The notes: a model not told the origin generated them from the letters alone. A stretch of 44,731 nt of DNA from Parvimonas sp. (GCA_022770425.1 JALEHY010000057.1:1-44731); one strand, 5' to 3'. Positions 26,066-34,763 are shown, numbered from the stretch's first letter. A program made the numbers and translations.

Positions 26066-26922
26066 TATTACCTAAAACAAGAAATATAGAAGTGATAAAA
26101 ATTTGGAAAGATTATGAAGATAAAATTACAGATGCTCCGACAGATAAAATAAAAGTTCAATTGTATAAAGACGGTGTTGCAACCGGAGAGTATAGAGAAC
26201 TTAACAAAGAAAATGGGTGGAAGGCAACTTTTGAAAATTTAAAAGTGTCTGAAACTATAGAAAGCGAAAATTATCATTACAGTGTAAGAGAAGTCAAAGA
26301 CGAAAACGGATTTATTGAATTTGACAAAGAAAAATTCAAAATAAATTATGACGGAGATATGGAAAATGGTTTTGTAATTACAAATACAAAAGTAAAACCT
26401 ATGATACCTTCGGTACCTACTGAGCCTTCAAAAACAAGTTTAAAAGTAAGCAAAGAGTGGATAAAAGAGGATTTGAAAAATGCCCCTGAAATTACGGTAT
26501 ATCTTGTGAAAAACGGGAAAATAACCGATGAGTCAATTAAGTTAAATAAAGAAAATAATTGGAAAGGGGAGTTTAAAAATCTTTTGGTGTCAGACGATAT
26601 TAAAAGTGGGAAAGTAAATGTTTATTCTGTTAAAGAAAAGGGTGAAGTTGACGGAAAAGTTGTTTTAAACGGAACAGAATATAAAGTAGTGTATAAAGAC
26701 GGAAAAATTATGAATACAAAAGTATCAAATGAAATACCTAAGGAACCGACCGAGCCAAATCCGTCAAAACCTAATGAACCTACTGATAATGCTCCAAAAG
26801 AGAAACAAAAATTACCAAAAACAAACATAAAATCAAATGCAACAATTTATTTTGTACTATTATGTTTGACAATGGTAATACCTGTTATTAAAATTTTAAA
26901 AAACAAAAAGTATATAGCATAA
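26062..26922 (+). CDS. Cna-B adhesin, 3' part with cell-wall sorting signal (frameshifted continuation)
   Basis: Continuation of the adhesin in the -1 frame, 286 residues from a nominal GTG that overlaps the upstream stop (GTGA). It has no signal peptide, so it is probably not an independent gene; with one A restored upstream the whole protein would be about 849 residues (24374-26922). It carries two Cna-B repeats: NIEVIKIWKDY...NGWKATFENL, then TSLKVSKEWIKED...NNWKGEFKNL. A Pro/Glu/Thr-rich wall-spanning linker follows (PKEPTEPNPSKPNEP), then the sorting signal LPKTN, a hydrophobic helix and a basic tail (KILKNKKYIA). The fifth motif residue is Asn, not the Gly of canonical LPXTG. Confidence 0.8.
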   Translation: MILPKTRNIEVIKIWKDYEDKITDAPTDKIKVQLYKDGVATGEYRELNKENGWKATFENLKVSETIESENYHYSVREVKDENGFIEFDKEKFKINYDGDMENGFVITNTKVKPMIPSVPTEPSKTSLKVSKEWIKEDLKNAPEITVYLVKNGKITDESIKLNKENNWKGEFKNLLVSDDIKSGKVNVYSVKEKGEVDGKVVLNGTEYKVVYKDGKIMNTKVSNEIPKEPTEPNPSKPNEPTDNAPKEKQKLPKTNIKSNATIYFVLLCLTMVIPVIKILKNKKYIA

Positions 26923-26939
26923 TTTTGAGTTGAGATTAA

Positions 26940-26973
26940 AAAGGACTTATGTATAAAAAACATAAGTCCTTTT
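26940..26973. terminator. Bidirectional terminator between adhesin and dnaX
   Basis: AAAGGACTTATGT (26940-26952) pairs with ACATAAGTCCTTT (26960-26973 region) around an A-rich loop. Flanking A and T runs suit both directions. Confidence 0.8.
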
Positions 26974-27010
26974 GTATTCAAAATAAAATATAATCATATT
27001 AAATTTTGTT

Positions 27011-28678
27011 TTAGATAAAATGCGCAAAAACTTTTAAATTATTTTTTTGGGGCAAGTTTGTTTTTGTAAAAAATTCGTTTAACATCTCGATGTCGTTAAG
27101 GTCGAAACTATTATGTTCGTCTAAGTTATACGAACCGAATTTGAAAAGATATTCTTTGCATTCGATTTGTAAGAAATTATCTACAGAATAGTATTCAATT
27201 TTTTTGACACTTTCGTCAAAAAGTTTGGAAATGGTACGTTTAAAAATTGTATTTTTAACTACATCTTTAAAGGAAGTTAAATCTATCTTGTTACAAGTTA
27301 TATTTTCATTTAGTTTAGTGTCTTTCACTTCGGTAACAATATCCAAATCAACTCTTGGTTCGGTTTTTGTGTCGATATTTTCTTTTTCACTTTCTTTTTC
27401 CAAAGTAGTTTTATAATCTTCATTTTTGCTATATTTTTTATCTGTTAAAATCTTTTCACCGGTATCTTCAAATGTAAAAAACTCATTTTTTTCGGGATTT
27501 GAATTTTCGGAAACTTCAATGTTTTCACAATTTTTATAAGATTTGTTTTTTATTATATTCTCAAGTGTTTCAATGCGTAATTCAAGAGACGTTTTTTGTT
27601 TAATGTAAGCACAAATCTTTATTATCGAAAGTTCTGCGATAGCATTTTGCATATCGCTTTTTTTCATTTTTTCTTCGGAAGACAATAAATTTTCCAAAAT
27701 AAAAATTAATTCTTCAACTTGAAATATTTCTGCGTGTTCAAAATATTTTTTGAACTCAATTTCATTTAAATTTGTAAGTTTTTTTTCTATACTTTTAACT
27801 AAAAGTATATTTCTGAAATGTTTAATTAAATCTGTTATGATATTATATGGAGTTTTACCGTTTTTTACCAAATTTCTGTAATTTTCGATTGCAGAAACAC
27901 TTTGTTTTTCTGCAATTGACTTTGAAAAAGAAAACAAAGTATTCAAATTTATAAGTCCAAGACATTCATTTATATCTTCAACAGAAATTTTTTCTTTTCC
28001 CGTTGAAATTACTTGGTCCAACAAACTTAAAGCATCTCTCATCGCACCGAAGGAAAGCTCTGCAATTAAATTTATACCTTCTTTTTCGATTTCAACATTT
28101 AACGATTTGAGAACATAATTTATATTTTCTATTATCTTTTCGTTTTCGATTCTTTTAAATTCAAATCGCTGACATCGTGAAATTATGGTGTCAGGTAATT
28201 TGTCTATTTCTGTTGTTGCCAATATGAAAATCAAATGTTTCGGCGGTTCTTCCAAAATTTTTAACAGTGCATTAAATCCCTCATTTGTAATCATATGCGC
28301 TTCATCTATTATGTAAACTTTATATTTTACGAGTTGAGGGGGATAAATTACCTTCTCTTTTAATTCTCTTATATCATCAATTCTCCTGTTACTTGCAGCA
28401 TCCATTTCTACAACCTCAAGAGCCTTGTCATTTAGAATCATTTTACAATTTTCACATTCGTTACAAGGATTTCCGTCAATGGGATTTAAACAGTTTACGG
28501 CTCTTGCAAAGATTTTTGCACAGCTCGTTTTGCCGGTTCCTCTAATTCCAGAAAAAAGATAAGCGTGACCTAAATTTCCTGTTTTTATTTGATTTTTTAG
28601 TATTTCAACGATATGATCCTGACCTACAACGTGAGTAAAATCCTTTGGTCTGAATTCTCTATATATTGCTTGTTTCAA
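27011..28678 (-). CDS. dnaX: DNA polymerase III subunit gamma/tau
   Basis: Clamp-loader ATPase of the replisome, 555 residues. YREFRPKDFTHVVGQDHIVE (6-25) is the classic start. Walker A GIRGTGKTS (44-52); zinc site with cysteines in CLNPIDGNPCNECENC; Walker B YIIDEAH near 122; sensor and arginine-finger region DTIISRCQRFEFKR. The region after about 370 is low-complexity and acidic/Lys-rich, the usual variable tau tail. A stand-alone minus-strand gene here; the common partners (YbaB-family protein, recR) are not downstream, where the converging adhesin gene lies. Confidence 0.95.
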   Translation of the reverse strand: MKQAIYREFRPKDFTHVVGQDHIVEILKNQIKTGNLGHAYLFSGIRGTGKTSCAKIFARAVNCLNPIDGNPCNECENCKMILNDKALEVVEMDAASNRRIDDIRELKEKVIYPPQLVKYKVYIIDEAHMITNEGFNALLKILEEPPKHLIFILATTEIDKLPDTIISRCQRFEFKRIENEKIIENINYVLKSLNVEIEKEGINLIAELSFGAMRDALSLLDQVISTGKEKISVEDINECLGLINLNTLFSFSKSIAEKQSVSAIENYRNLVKNGKTPYNIITDLIKHFRNILLVKSIEKKLTNLNEIEFKKYFEHAEIFQVEELIFILENLLSSEEKMKKSDMQNAIAELSIIKICAYIKQKTSLELRIETLENIIKNKSYKNCENIEVSENSNPEKNEFFTFEDTGEKILTDKKYSKNEDYKTTLEKESEKENIDTKTEPRVDLDIVTEVKDTKLNENITCNKIDLTSFKDVVKNTIFKRTISKLFDESVKKIEYYSVDNFLQIECKEYLFKFGSYNLDEHNSFDLNDIEMLNEFFTKTNLPQKNNLKVFAHFI

Positions 28679-28779
28679 AATTTCACCTCAAAAAATTAAT
28701 ATTAAAAATTTTTCTAAAATCATTTCGGAAAAATTTTTAATGTAAAATTATTTTCTATTACGAACAAAATTACACAATA

Positions 28780-28788
28780 ATTATATCA
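28780..28788 (-). promoter_or_regulatory. Extended -10 promoter of dnaX
   Basis: On the minus strand TGA followed by TATAAT (28780-28785), about 100 bases upstream of the dnaX start; the same TGATATAAT string appears in the hydrogenase promoter. Confidence 0.45.
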
Positions 28789-28909
28789 TATCTAAAATTA
28801 AAAACAAATGTAAAAAAATGAAAATATTTTATCATAATTATTTACTGTTTGATAATAAAATTTCAATTTTCTTCATGTAAAAATTACTTTAAACTTGTAT
28901 TTTTAGTCA

Positions 28910-28938
28910 TTGACATGAAACATTCTTTAATATAAAAT
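28910..28938 (+). promoter_or_regulatory. Promoter of the YczE-like gene
   Basis: TTGACA (28910-28915), a 17-base spacer, TAAAAT (28933-28938). Confidence 0.7.
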
Positions 28939-28963
28939 AATCTGTGGGAAAAGGAGATATGTT

Positions 28964-29644
28964 ATGAAAAAAAATAAATTGGTGCTTAGGACGCTATTAT
29001 CAATTCTCGGTCTTATGATACTGGGAATAGGCGTTTCATTTATAATTCAAAGTAATTTAGGTGCGGATCCTGCAAGTTCTTTGCAACTCGGATTGGCAAA
29101 ACAACTTGGAACAAGTTACGGGAATGCTGCTGCTGTTTACAATATAGCTTTGCTTTTGATAATATTTTTTGTAGATAAAAAATATATAAATATTTCTTCA
29201 ATTTTAGCAATTTTTGTAACGGGCTACACAACACAATTTATGAATCATATATTTAGTACATTAAATATTTTTCAAATGTCTTACTTAATTCGTGTTATGA
29301 TTTGTTTAGTCGGATGTTTTATAGTTTCAATCGGTGTTACTGTTTATATATTTTCGGATCTTGGAGTTGCGGCTACTGACAGTATTGCTGAAATTATAAG
29401 TAATAAAGTAAAAACTTCATACAGGATTGTAAGAGTGGTTTCGGATCTTGTTTTAGTTTTAATAGGTTGGAGTATAGGCGGAAGTGTAGGAGTCGGAACT
29501 ATAATTATAGCGATTTTTGTAGGACCGTTCATTCAATTTTCAAGAAAAATGTTGTATCCGTTGTTGACATATGTATTGGACAGAAAATCAGTTGATGATG
29601 TAAATTCAGATGATAAAAAATTTGAAAAAGAAGTAGTTTTTTAA
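28964..29644 (+). CDS. YczE/YitT-like integral membrane protein
   Basis: Membrane protein of 226 residues with about six hydrophobic segments and a basic C-terminal tail. It shows an internal repeat typical of this family: SNLGADPASSLQLGLAKQLG followed by TSYGNAAAVYNIALLLI in the first half, matched by SDLGVAATDSIAEIISNKVK and TSYRIVRVVSDLVLVLIGW in the second. The biochemical role of the family is not settled; some members are linked to peptide or antibiotic production loci. AAGGAG lies before the ATG. Monocistronic, with its own promoter and terminator. Confidence 0.8.
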   Translation: MKKNKLVLRTLLSILGLMILGIGVSFIIQSNLGADPASSLQLGLAKQLGTSYGNAAAVYNIALLLIIFFVDKKYINISSILAIFVTGYTTQFMNHIFSTLNIFQMSYLIRVMICLVGCFIVSIGVTVYIFSDLGVAATDSIAEIISNKVKTSYRIVRVVSDLVLVLIGWSIGGSVGVGTIIIAIFVGPFIQFSRKMLYPLLTYVLDRKSVDDVNSDDKKFEKEVVF

Positions 29645-29668
29645 TGCAACTTAAAGTTGCATTTTTTT
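29644..29668 (+). terminator. Terminator after the YczE-like gene
   Basis: ATGCAAC (29644-29650) pairs with GTTGCAT (29656-29662), then T7. The hairpin begins at the stop codon. Confidence 0.8.
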
Positions 29669-29697
29669 ATTTATATCTGTTTTTTTGCTTTGAATAG

Positions 29698-29706
29698 TGC
29701 TATAAT
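29698..29706 (+). promoter_or_regulatory. Extended -10 promoter of the M20 amidohydrolase
   Basis: TGC (29698-29700) plus TATAAT (29701-29706), 22 bases before the ATG at 29729, so the leader must be very short; AAAGAGGTGAT is the ribosome site. Confidence 0.5.
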
Positions 29707-29728
29707 TTATTAACAAAGAGGTGATTTT

Positions 29729-30907
29729 ATGGATATTTTAAAGTTAGTTAAAGAAAAAGAAGACAAAGTTATAGAAATGAGAAGAAAATTGCATCAAATT
29801 CCAGAACTTGGATTAAATCTTCCTAAAACTATGGATTATATTTCTAAAATTTTAGATGAAATAGGTGTAGATTATGAAAAACTTGTAAATGGAAATGCAA
29901 TAGTCGTTACGATTAACGGAAATGATTACGGAAAGTGTATTGCTATAAGAGCCGATAGTGATGCTCTACCTATTTGTGAGGAAACCAATCTTTCTTTTGC
30001 ATCAAAAAACGGAAATATGCATGCTTGCGGACATGACGGGCATACTGCAATGGCGCTTGGGGCATGTATGATTTTAAATGAAAATAAAGAAAAATTAAAA
30101 GGTTGTGTAAAAATATTTTTTCAACCGGGAGAAGAAACACCTGGGGGAGCACTTCCTATGATTGAAGAAGGTTGTATGGAAAATCCTAAAGTAGATGCCG
30201 TTATAGGATTACATGAAGGGTGTTTGCTTCCGATTACTCAAGGTAAAATCGGAGTGAAAAGTGGTGCGATAATGGCATCTGCAGATGTCTTTGAGCTTTA
30301 TGTAAACGGAAAAGGCGCACATGGAGCAACGCCTCATATTTCATATGATCCGATAGTTGTAGCTTGTGAAATTGTACTTGGACTTCAAAAAATTATTTCA
30401 AGAGAAATAAATCCGCTTTCAAATGCAGTTTTAACAGTTGGAAGAATAAATGGAGGAACGGCACAAAATATAATTCCGGATTCTGTTTTTATTCAAGGGA
30501 CAGTAAGAACTTTAGACGAAGATGTCAGAAAGTTTATTGCAAAGAGAATAGGAGAAATTTCAAAATCAATAGCAAATGCATACAATTGTGATACTGTTTT
30601 GGATTATCACTTTATGTATCCTGTTGTTATGAACGACGAAAATTTTACGAATTTCTTTATAGAAAATACAAAAAAAGTTTTAGGGGAAGATGCTATAGAA
30701 TATATAAAAGAGCCAAGCATGGGCGGAGAAGACGTTGCTTATTTTTTACAAAAAGCACCGGGAACTTTTTTTATGCTTTCAAATCCTAAAGTTTATGAAA
30801 ACGGTGAAATTTATCCGCATCATACGAGTAAATTTGATGTAGATGAAAGTCAGTTTTATAAAGGAATGACAGCTGTTTTGGCAACTGTTTTTGAATATCT
30901 GTCATGA
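29729..30907 (+). CDS. M20D family amidohydrolase
   Basis: Cytoplasmic metallo-hydrolase of 392 residues in the hippurate/IAA-amino-acid/N-acetyldiaminopimelate deacetylase group. It starts with MRRKLHQIPELGL-type sequence (about 18-31). Metal motifs: HACGHDGHTAMAL (about 98-110) with its conserved Cys and His, GEETPGGA (about 136-143), a His in HEGCLLP, and HHTSKFDVDE near the end. The group removes acyl groups from N-acyl amino acids; the substrate here cannot be chosen. It has its own extended -10 promoter. A weak AT-rich hairpin follows its stop, then a small cupin gene. Confidence 0.9.
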   Translation: MDILKLVKEKEDKVIEMRRKLHQIPELGLNLPKTMDYISKILDEIGVDYEKLVNGNAIVVTINGNDYGKCIAIRADSDALPICEETNLSFASKNGNMHACGHDGHTAMALGACMILNENKEKLKGCVKIFFQPGEETPGGALPMIEEGCMENPKVDAVIGLHEGCLLPITQGKIGVKSGAIMASADVFELYVNGKGAHGATPHISYDPIVVACEIVLGLQKIISREINPLSNAVLTVGRINGGTAQNIIPDSVFIQGTVRTLDEDVRKFIAKRIGEISKSIANAYNCDTVLDYHFMYPVVMNDENFTNFFIENTKKVLGEDAIEYIKEPSMGGEDVAYFLQKAPGTFFMLSNPKVYENGEIYPHHTSKFDVDESQFYKGMTAVLATVFEYLS

Positions 30908-30935
30908 TTTTAAAACTTTTTATGTTTTAAAATTT
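30908..30935 (+). terminator. Weak AT-only hairpin after the amidohydrolase
   Basis: TTTTAAAAC (30908-30916) pairs with GTTTTAAAA (30924-30932), followed by TTT. No GC core, so termination may be partial. Confidence 0.35.
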
Positions 30936-31007
30936 CGTTGTTATATGAGTAAATCAAAAAATGTAATTTTTGTTGCATTTGCAATGTATCGTCCTTTTGA
31001 ATTTAGA

Positions 31008-31058
31008 TATACTTTAGTTAAAGTCAAAACGTTAATTCAAACATATTTTGACTTTAAC
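31008..31058 (+). promoter_or_regulatory. Cupin gene promoter region with 13-bp perfect inverted repeat
   Basis: TATACT (31008-31013) is a plausible -10. GTTAAAGTCAAAA (31017-31029) is perfectly inverted at TTTTGACTTTAAC (31046-31058) with a 16-base loop, so the left arm would cover the transcription start and the right arm ends 10 bases before the ribosome site. Fits an operator or a leader hairpin. Confidence 0.5.
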
Positions 31059-31077
31059 AATAAATTTGGAGGTATTT

Positions 31078-31362
31078 ATGTACGGAAAAGAGCTTAACTC
31101 CGTTGGAATCGTTGCAAAAGAAAAAAATTTTTTTGTCGTAAAAAAAGTTTTAACTGCCGGAAGTTTGATAGAAAAACACAATCACAGCGGGAAAAATATA
31201 CTTTTTACTGTAGTAAAAGGAGAAGTTTTGGTATATCTTAATGAAAGTGAACAACACCATTTAACACCGGGAACTGTTTTACAGTTTGACGGAGAAAATT
31301 TTATAAATGCTAAAGCATTAAAAGATTCACAAGTGTTTGTTACACTTATAAATAAAAATTAA
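31078..31362 (+). CDS. Small single-domain cupin protein
   Basis: Cytoplasmic beta-barrel protein of 94 residues. I place the start at ATG 31078 because GGAGGT lies at 31068-31073; an upstream in-frame ATG has no ribosome site and runs through the inverted repeat. Cupin features: HNHSGKNILFTVVKGEVLVYL, where the two His could bind a metal, and HHLTPGTVLQFDGE for the second motif. Stand-alone cupins of this size bind small ligands or metals and often act as sensors or isomerases; no specific function can be named. Followed by a strong terminator. Confidence 0.75.
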   Translation: MYGKELNSVGIVAKEKNFFVVKKVLTAGSLIEKHNHSGKNILFTVVKGEVLVYLNESEQHHLTPGTVLQFDGENFINAKALKDSQVFVTLINKN

Positions 31363-31377
31363 AAGTAAGAAAAATTT

Positions 31378-31424
31378 AAGCGAAAAAGAATTTTATTTTT
31401 AATAGAATGCTTTTTCGCTTTTGT
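31378..31424 (+). terminator. Terminator after the cupin gene
   Basis: AAGCGAAAAAG (31378-31388) pairs with CTTTTTCGCTT (31410-31420), then TTTG. Confidence 0.8.
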
Positions 31425-31446
31425 ATTTAAAATATCTTTATATGTA

Positions 31447-31475
31447 TTGAAAATTGTAAACTTTTGTGTTATACT
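31447..31475 (+). promoter_or_regulatory. Promoter of the tig-clpP-clpX-lon-engB cluster
   Basis: TTGAAA (31447-31452), a 17-base spacer, TATACT (31470-31475). The leader is about 75 bases. No CIRCE or CtsR-type repeat was seen in it. Confidence 0.7.
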
Positions 31476-31556
31476 TTTTAGGTGTGTAAATATAAATAAC
31501 ATTAAGATTTTAAAATTAAAGTTTTGAAAATTTTAAATCGAATACAGGAGGAAGAA

Positions 31557-32882
31557 ATGAATACTAAATTAGTATCAAGAGATGATAAAAGAGTTGTTTT
31601 TACATCAGAAATAAGTTCAGAAGCATTTAACGCTTCAATTAATAAAGTTTATAATAAAATGAAATCAAGATTTAACATTCCGGGTTTTAGAAAAGGTAAA
31701 GCTCCAAGAAAAATTATTGAATTAAATTACGGAGAAGGAATTTTCTTTGAAGATGCCGTTAATGAATTATTACCTGATTTGTTTGAAGAGGCAGTTAAAG
31801 AATTGGAACTTAAAAAAGTAATTTGTGGAATGCCTAAGATTGATATTGAAGAGTTTGATAAAAATAAAGTTATAGTTGTTAAATTTGATCAAGAATTAAA
31901 ACCGGTTCCTGAACTTGGAGATTACAAAAATTTGACAGCAGACGATGTTAAAGTGGAAATTACTGATGCAATGGTTGACGAAAGATTAAACAAGGAACTT
32001 GAAAATAACGCAAGAGTTGTTAGCATTGAAGACAGACCTGTAAAAGATATGGATACAGTAAATATTGACTTTGACGGTAGTGTTGAAGGAGTAGGGTTTG
32101 AAGGCGGTAAATCTGAAAATTATGATTTAGTTGTAGGGTCTCATACTTTCATTCCCGGTTTTGAGGAACAATTATTGGGTAAAAACATTGGTGATGATGT
32201 TGAAGTTAAGGTTATTTTCCCTGAAGATTATCATGCAGAAGCATTAAGAGGAAAAGACGCTATATTTAGAGTTAAGATCAATGGAATTAAAGAAAAACAA
32301 CTTCCTACATTAGATGACGAATTTGCAAAAGATGTTTCAGAATTTGACACATTGGCTGAGTATAAAGAAGATATAAAGAAAAATCTTTTAGATTCTGCAC
32401 AAAAGAATGCTTTGGTTCAAAAACAAAATAATGCTATTGACGCTTTAATAAAAAGTTCAAATGTAGAAGCACCTGAAGCTATGGTTCAAGAAGAAGTTGA
32501 TAAAGCATTCAGAGATTTTGCAGGAAGAATTAAACAATTTGGAATAGAATTAGACAGTTATTTTAAAATGTTAAATACAACAGAACAAGCGGTAAGAGAA
32601 CAATTAAGACCTGAAGCTACTAAGAGAGCAGAGGCTGAACTTGTTATCGATGCTTTTGCAAAATTAGAAAAAGTTGAAGTTTCTGAAGAAGAAATTGATA
32701 AAGAAATTGATGAGTTTGGAAAAAATATGAAGGTTCAAGATTTTGAAGAATTTAAAAAGGAATTGAAAGAATCAGAAGGTGTAGAAGGTATTACTGAAAG
32801 TTTAATTAGAAGAAAAGCGGTTGATCATTTAGTAAGTCTTGTAAAATTCCAAGAACCTAAAAAAGAAACTGTTGAAGAATAA
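31557..32882 (+). CDS. tig: Trigger factor (ribosome-bound chaperone, peptidyl-prolyl isomerase)
   Basis: Folds nascent chains at the ribosome exit. I use ATG 31557 (MNTKLVSRDD...) after AGGAGGAAG; an upstream in-frame start lacks a ribosome site. 441 residues, normal length. The ribosome-docking signature FNIPGFRKGKAPRK is at about 38-51. The FKBP domain spans about 150-235 (MDTVNIDFDGSVEGVGFEGG...GSHTFIPGFEEQLLG). The C-terminal arm domain is Glu/Lys-rich helical. First gene of the proteostasis cluster; a hairpin separates it from clpP. Confidence 0.95.
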   Translation: MNTKLVSRDDKRVVFTSEISSEAFNASINKVYNKMKSRFNIPGFRKGKAPRKIIELNYGEGIFFEDAVNELLPDLFEEAVKELELKKVICGMPKIDIEEFDKNKVIVVKFDQELKPVPELGDYKNLTADDVKVEITDAMVDERLNKELENNARVVSIEDRPVKDMDTVNIDFDGSVEGVGFEGGKSENYDLVVGSHTFIPGFEEQLLGKNIGDDVEVKVIFPEDYHAEALRGKDAIFRVKINGIKEKQLPTLDDEFAKDVSEFDTLAEYKEDIKKNLLDSAQKNALVQKQNNAIDALIKSSNVEAPEAMVQEEVDKAFRDFAGRIKQFGIELDSYFKMLNTTEQAVREQLRPEATKRAEAELVIDAFAKLEKVEVSEEEIDKEIDEFGKNMKVQDFEEFKKELKESEGVEGITESLIRRKAVDHLVSLVKFQEPKKETVEE

Positions 32883-32890
32883 TTACTGAG

Positions 32891-32922
32891 AATATAGCTT
32901 GCCTTGTCAAGCTATATTTTTA
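32891..32922 (+). terminator. Hairpin between tig and clpP (terminator or attenuator)
   Basis: AATATAGCTTG (32891-32901) pairs with CAAGCTATATT (32908-32918), followed by TTTAT. It may reduce read-through from tig into clpP. No separate clpP promoter is obvious in the 54-base gap. Confidence 0.65.
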
Positions 32923-32936
32923 TATAGGAGGAAATT

Positions 32937-33515
32937 ATGGCACTTATACCTATGGTGGTTGAGCAAACTAATAGAGGAGAAAGGTCTTATGATATTTATT
33001 CAAGACTTTTAAAGGAAAGAATAATTTTTTTAAGCGGTGAAGTTAATGATCAAATGGCTGATTTGATTGTGGCTCAGCTTTTATTTTTAGAATCCGAAGA
33101 TCCGAAAAAGGATATTCAAATATATATAAACAGTCCGGGAGGGTCTGTCAGTGCAGGGCTTGCGATTTATGATACAATGCAATATATAAAACCAAATGTA
33201 AGTACTATTTGTATAGGACGTGCTGCAAGTATGGGTGCGTTTTTGCTTGCATCGGGAGAAAAAGGAAAGAGGTTTGCACTTCCGAATGCGGATATTATGA
33301 TACATCAACCTTTAGGCGGAGCACAAGGTCAAGCGGAAGATATAAAAATTCAAGCAGAAAAGATTTTAAAAGTAAGATCTGTATTAAATAAAATTTTATC
33401 TGAAAGAACAGGACAAACTCTTAAAAAAATTGAAAAAGATACAGACAGAGATTTCTATATGACAGCTTATGAAGCTAAGGAATATGGATTGATTGATGAA
33501 GTAATTGATAAATAA
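32937..33515 (+). CDS. clpP: ATP-dependent Clp protease proteolytic subunit
   Basis: Serine protease ring subunit, 192 residues. Catalytic triad: Ser in GRAASMGAFLLASG (about 97-110), His in MIHQPLGGAQGQ (about 122-133), Asp in DTDRDFYMTAYEA (about 171). The N-terminal LIPMVVEQTNRGERSYDIYSR is standard, including the short propeptide-like start. AGGAGG precedes the ATG. Its partner ATPase clpX starts 10 bases after its stop. Confidence 0.97.
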   Translation: MALIPMVVEQTNRGERSYDIYSRLLKERIIFLSGEVNDQMADLIVAQLLFLESEDPKKDIQIYINSPGGSVSAGLAIYDTMQYIKPNVSTICIGRAASMGAFLLASGEKGKRFALPNADIMIHQPLGGAQGQAEDIKIQAEKILKVRSVLNKILSERTGQTLKKIEKDTDRDFYMTAYEAKEYGLIDEVIDK

Positions 33516-33525
33516 GGAGTTAATT

Positions 33526-34758
33526 TTGGAAGAAAAAAAAACAAGATGTTCCTTTTGCGGTAAAGAAATTAAGGAAGTTGATAAAATAATTTCAGGAATA
33601 CATGCAAATATTTGTAATGAATGTGTGGAAGTTTGTCATTCTATGATAGAGTATCAGGAAAATGTAAAAAATGTTGAAAAATTAAAAGACTTACCTAAAC
33701 CTGCAGAAATAAAAAAAATTTTAGATGAATACATCATTCAACAAGATGATGCAAAAAAAGCACTCAGTGTTGCCGTATATAATCATTACAAAAGAATAAA
33801 TCAAGAGCAAAAAAATGATGTTGAAATCCAAAAGTCAAACATTTTGCTTGTAGGGCCGACAGGTAGCGGAAAAACTCTTTTGGCACAAACTTTGGCAAAA
33901 GTTTTGGAAGTTCCGTTTGCCATTGCGGATGCCACTACTTTAACAGAAGCCGGTTATGTCGGAGAGGATGTTGAAAATATAATTTTGAAATTAGTTCAAG
34001 CGGCAGATTATGATATAGAACTTGCCGAAAAAGGAATAATATACATTGACGAAATTGATAAAATAACAAGAAAAAGTGAGAATCCTTCAATAACAAGAGA
34101 TGTAAGCGGAGAAGGCGTTCAACAATCTTTGTTAAAAATAATTGAAGGAACGGTTGCGAGTGTTCCTCCAAAAGGAGGAAGAAAGCATCCTGACCAAAGT
34201 TATATACAAGTTGATACTACAAATATTTTATTTATTGTAGGCGGTGCTTTTCAAGGAATTGAAAATATTTTAAAAGACAGACTGGAAAAAAAATCTATGG
34301 GATTTGGAGCGGAAATTAAATCAGAACTTGAAGATTTTTCTGAGATAATTAAAAATCTAAGACCCGAAGATTTATTAAAATACGGTCTTATTCCTGAATT
34401 TGTAGGAAGAATACCTATGATTGTAACTTTAGAAAGTTTAAATGAAAACTCTTTGATAAGAATTTTAGAAGAACCCAAAAATGCTTTGATTAAACAGTAT
34501 AAAGAACTTTTTGATATGGATAATATAAAGTTAGAATTTGAAAAAGACGCAATTTCTGAAGTTGCAAAGATTGCATTGGAAAGAAAAACAGGGGCAAGAG
34601 GTCTTAGAGCTGTACTTGAAAATGCTCTTATGGACACTATGTTTGAATTGCCGTCCGAAAAAAATGTATCAAAATGTATCGTTACAAAAGATGTTATTTT
34701 GGGTAAAGAAAAGCCGATTGTAAGTTACAATAAAGATAATGAAAAAGGTGAAAAATAA
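33526..34758 (+). CDS. clpX: ATP-dependent Clp protease ATP-binding subunit ClpX
   Basis: Hexameric unfoldase feeding ClpP. I choose TTG 33526 (MEEKKTRCSFCGKE...), preceded at 33514-33519 by AAGGAG; an earlier in-frame TTG at 33505 overlaps clpP and has no ribosome site. 410 residues. Zinc-binding domain: CSFCGK and CNECVEVC near the N terminus. Walker A GPTGSGKT, pore loop GYVGED, Walker B YIDEID, and RKTGARGLRA sensor-2 region are intact. It follows clpP and precedes lon by 5 bases, the common Firmicute order. Confidence 0.95.
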   Translation: MEEKKTRCSFCGKEIKEVDKIISGIHANICNECVEVCHSMIEYQENVKNVEKLKDLPKPAEIKKILDEYIIQQDDAKKALSVAVYNHYKRINQEQKNDVEIQKSNILLVGPTGSGKTLLAQTLAKVLEVPFAIADATTLTEAGYVGEDVENIILKLVQAADYDIELAEKGIIYIDEIDKITRKSENPSITRDVSGEGVQQSLLKIIEGTVASVPPKGGRKHPDQSYIQVDTTNILFIVGGAFQGIENILKDRLEKKSMGFGAEIKSELEDFSEIIKNLRPEDLLKYGLIPEFVGRIPMIVTLESLNENSLIRILEEPKNALIKQYKELFDMDNIKLEFEKDAISEVAKIALERKTGARGLRAVLENALMDTMFELPSEKNVSKCIVTKDVILGKEKPIVSYNKDNEKGEK

Positions 34759-34763
34759 TACTT

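Noticed and set aside
30891..31097. Reading frame of 68 codons bridging the amidohydrolase and cupin genes
   Set aside because: No ribosome site; it crosses a hairpin, a promoter and the inverted repeat, and overlaps both genes in another frame.
31476..31556. CtsR or CIRCE heat-shock operator before tig-clpP
   Set aside because: No direct heptad repeat or 9-bp inverted CIRCE element; only AT-rich imperfect repeats.
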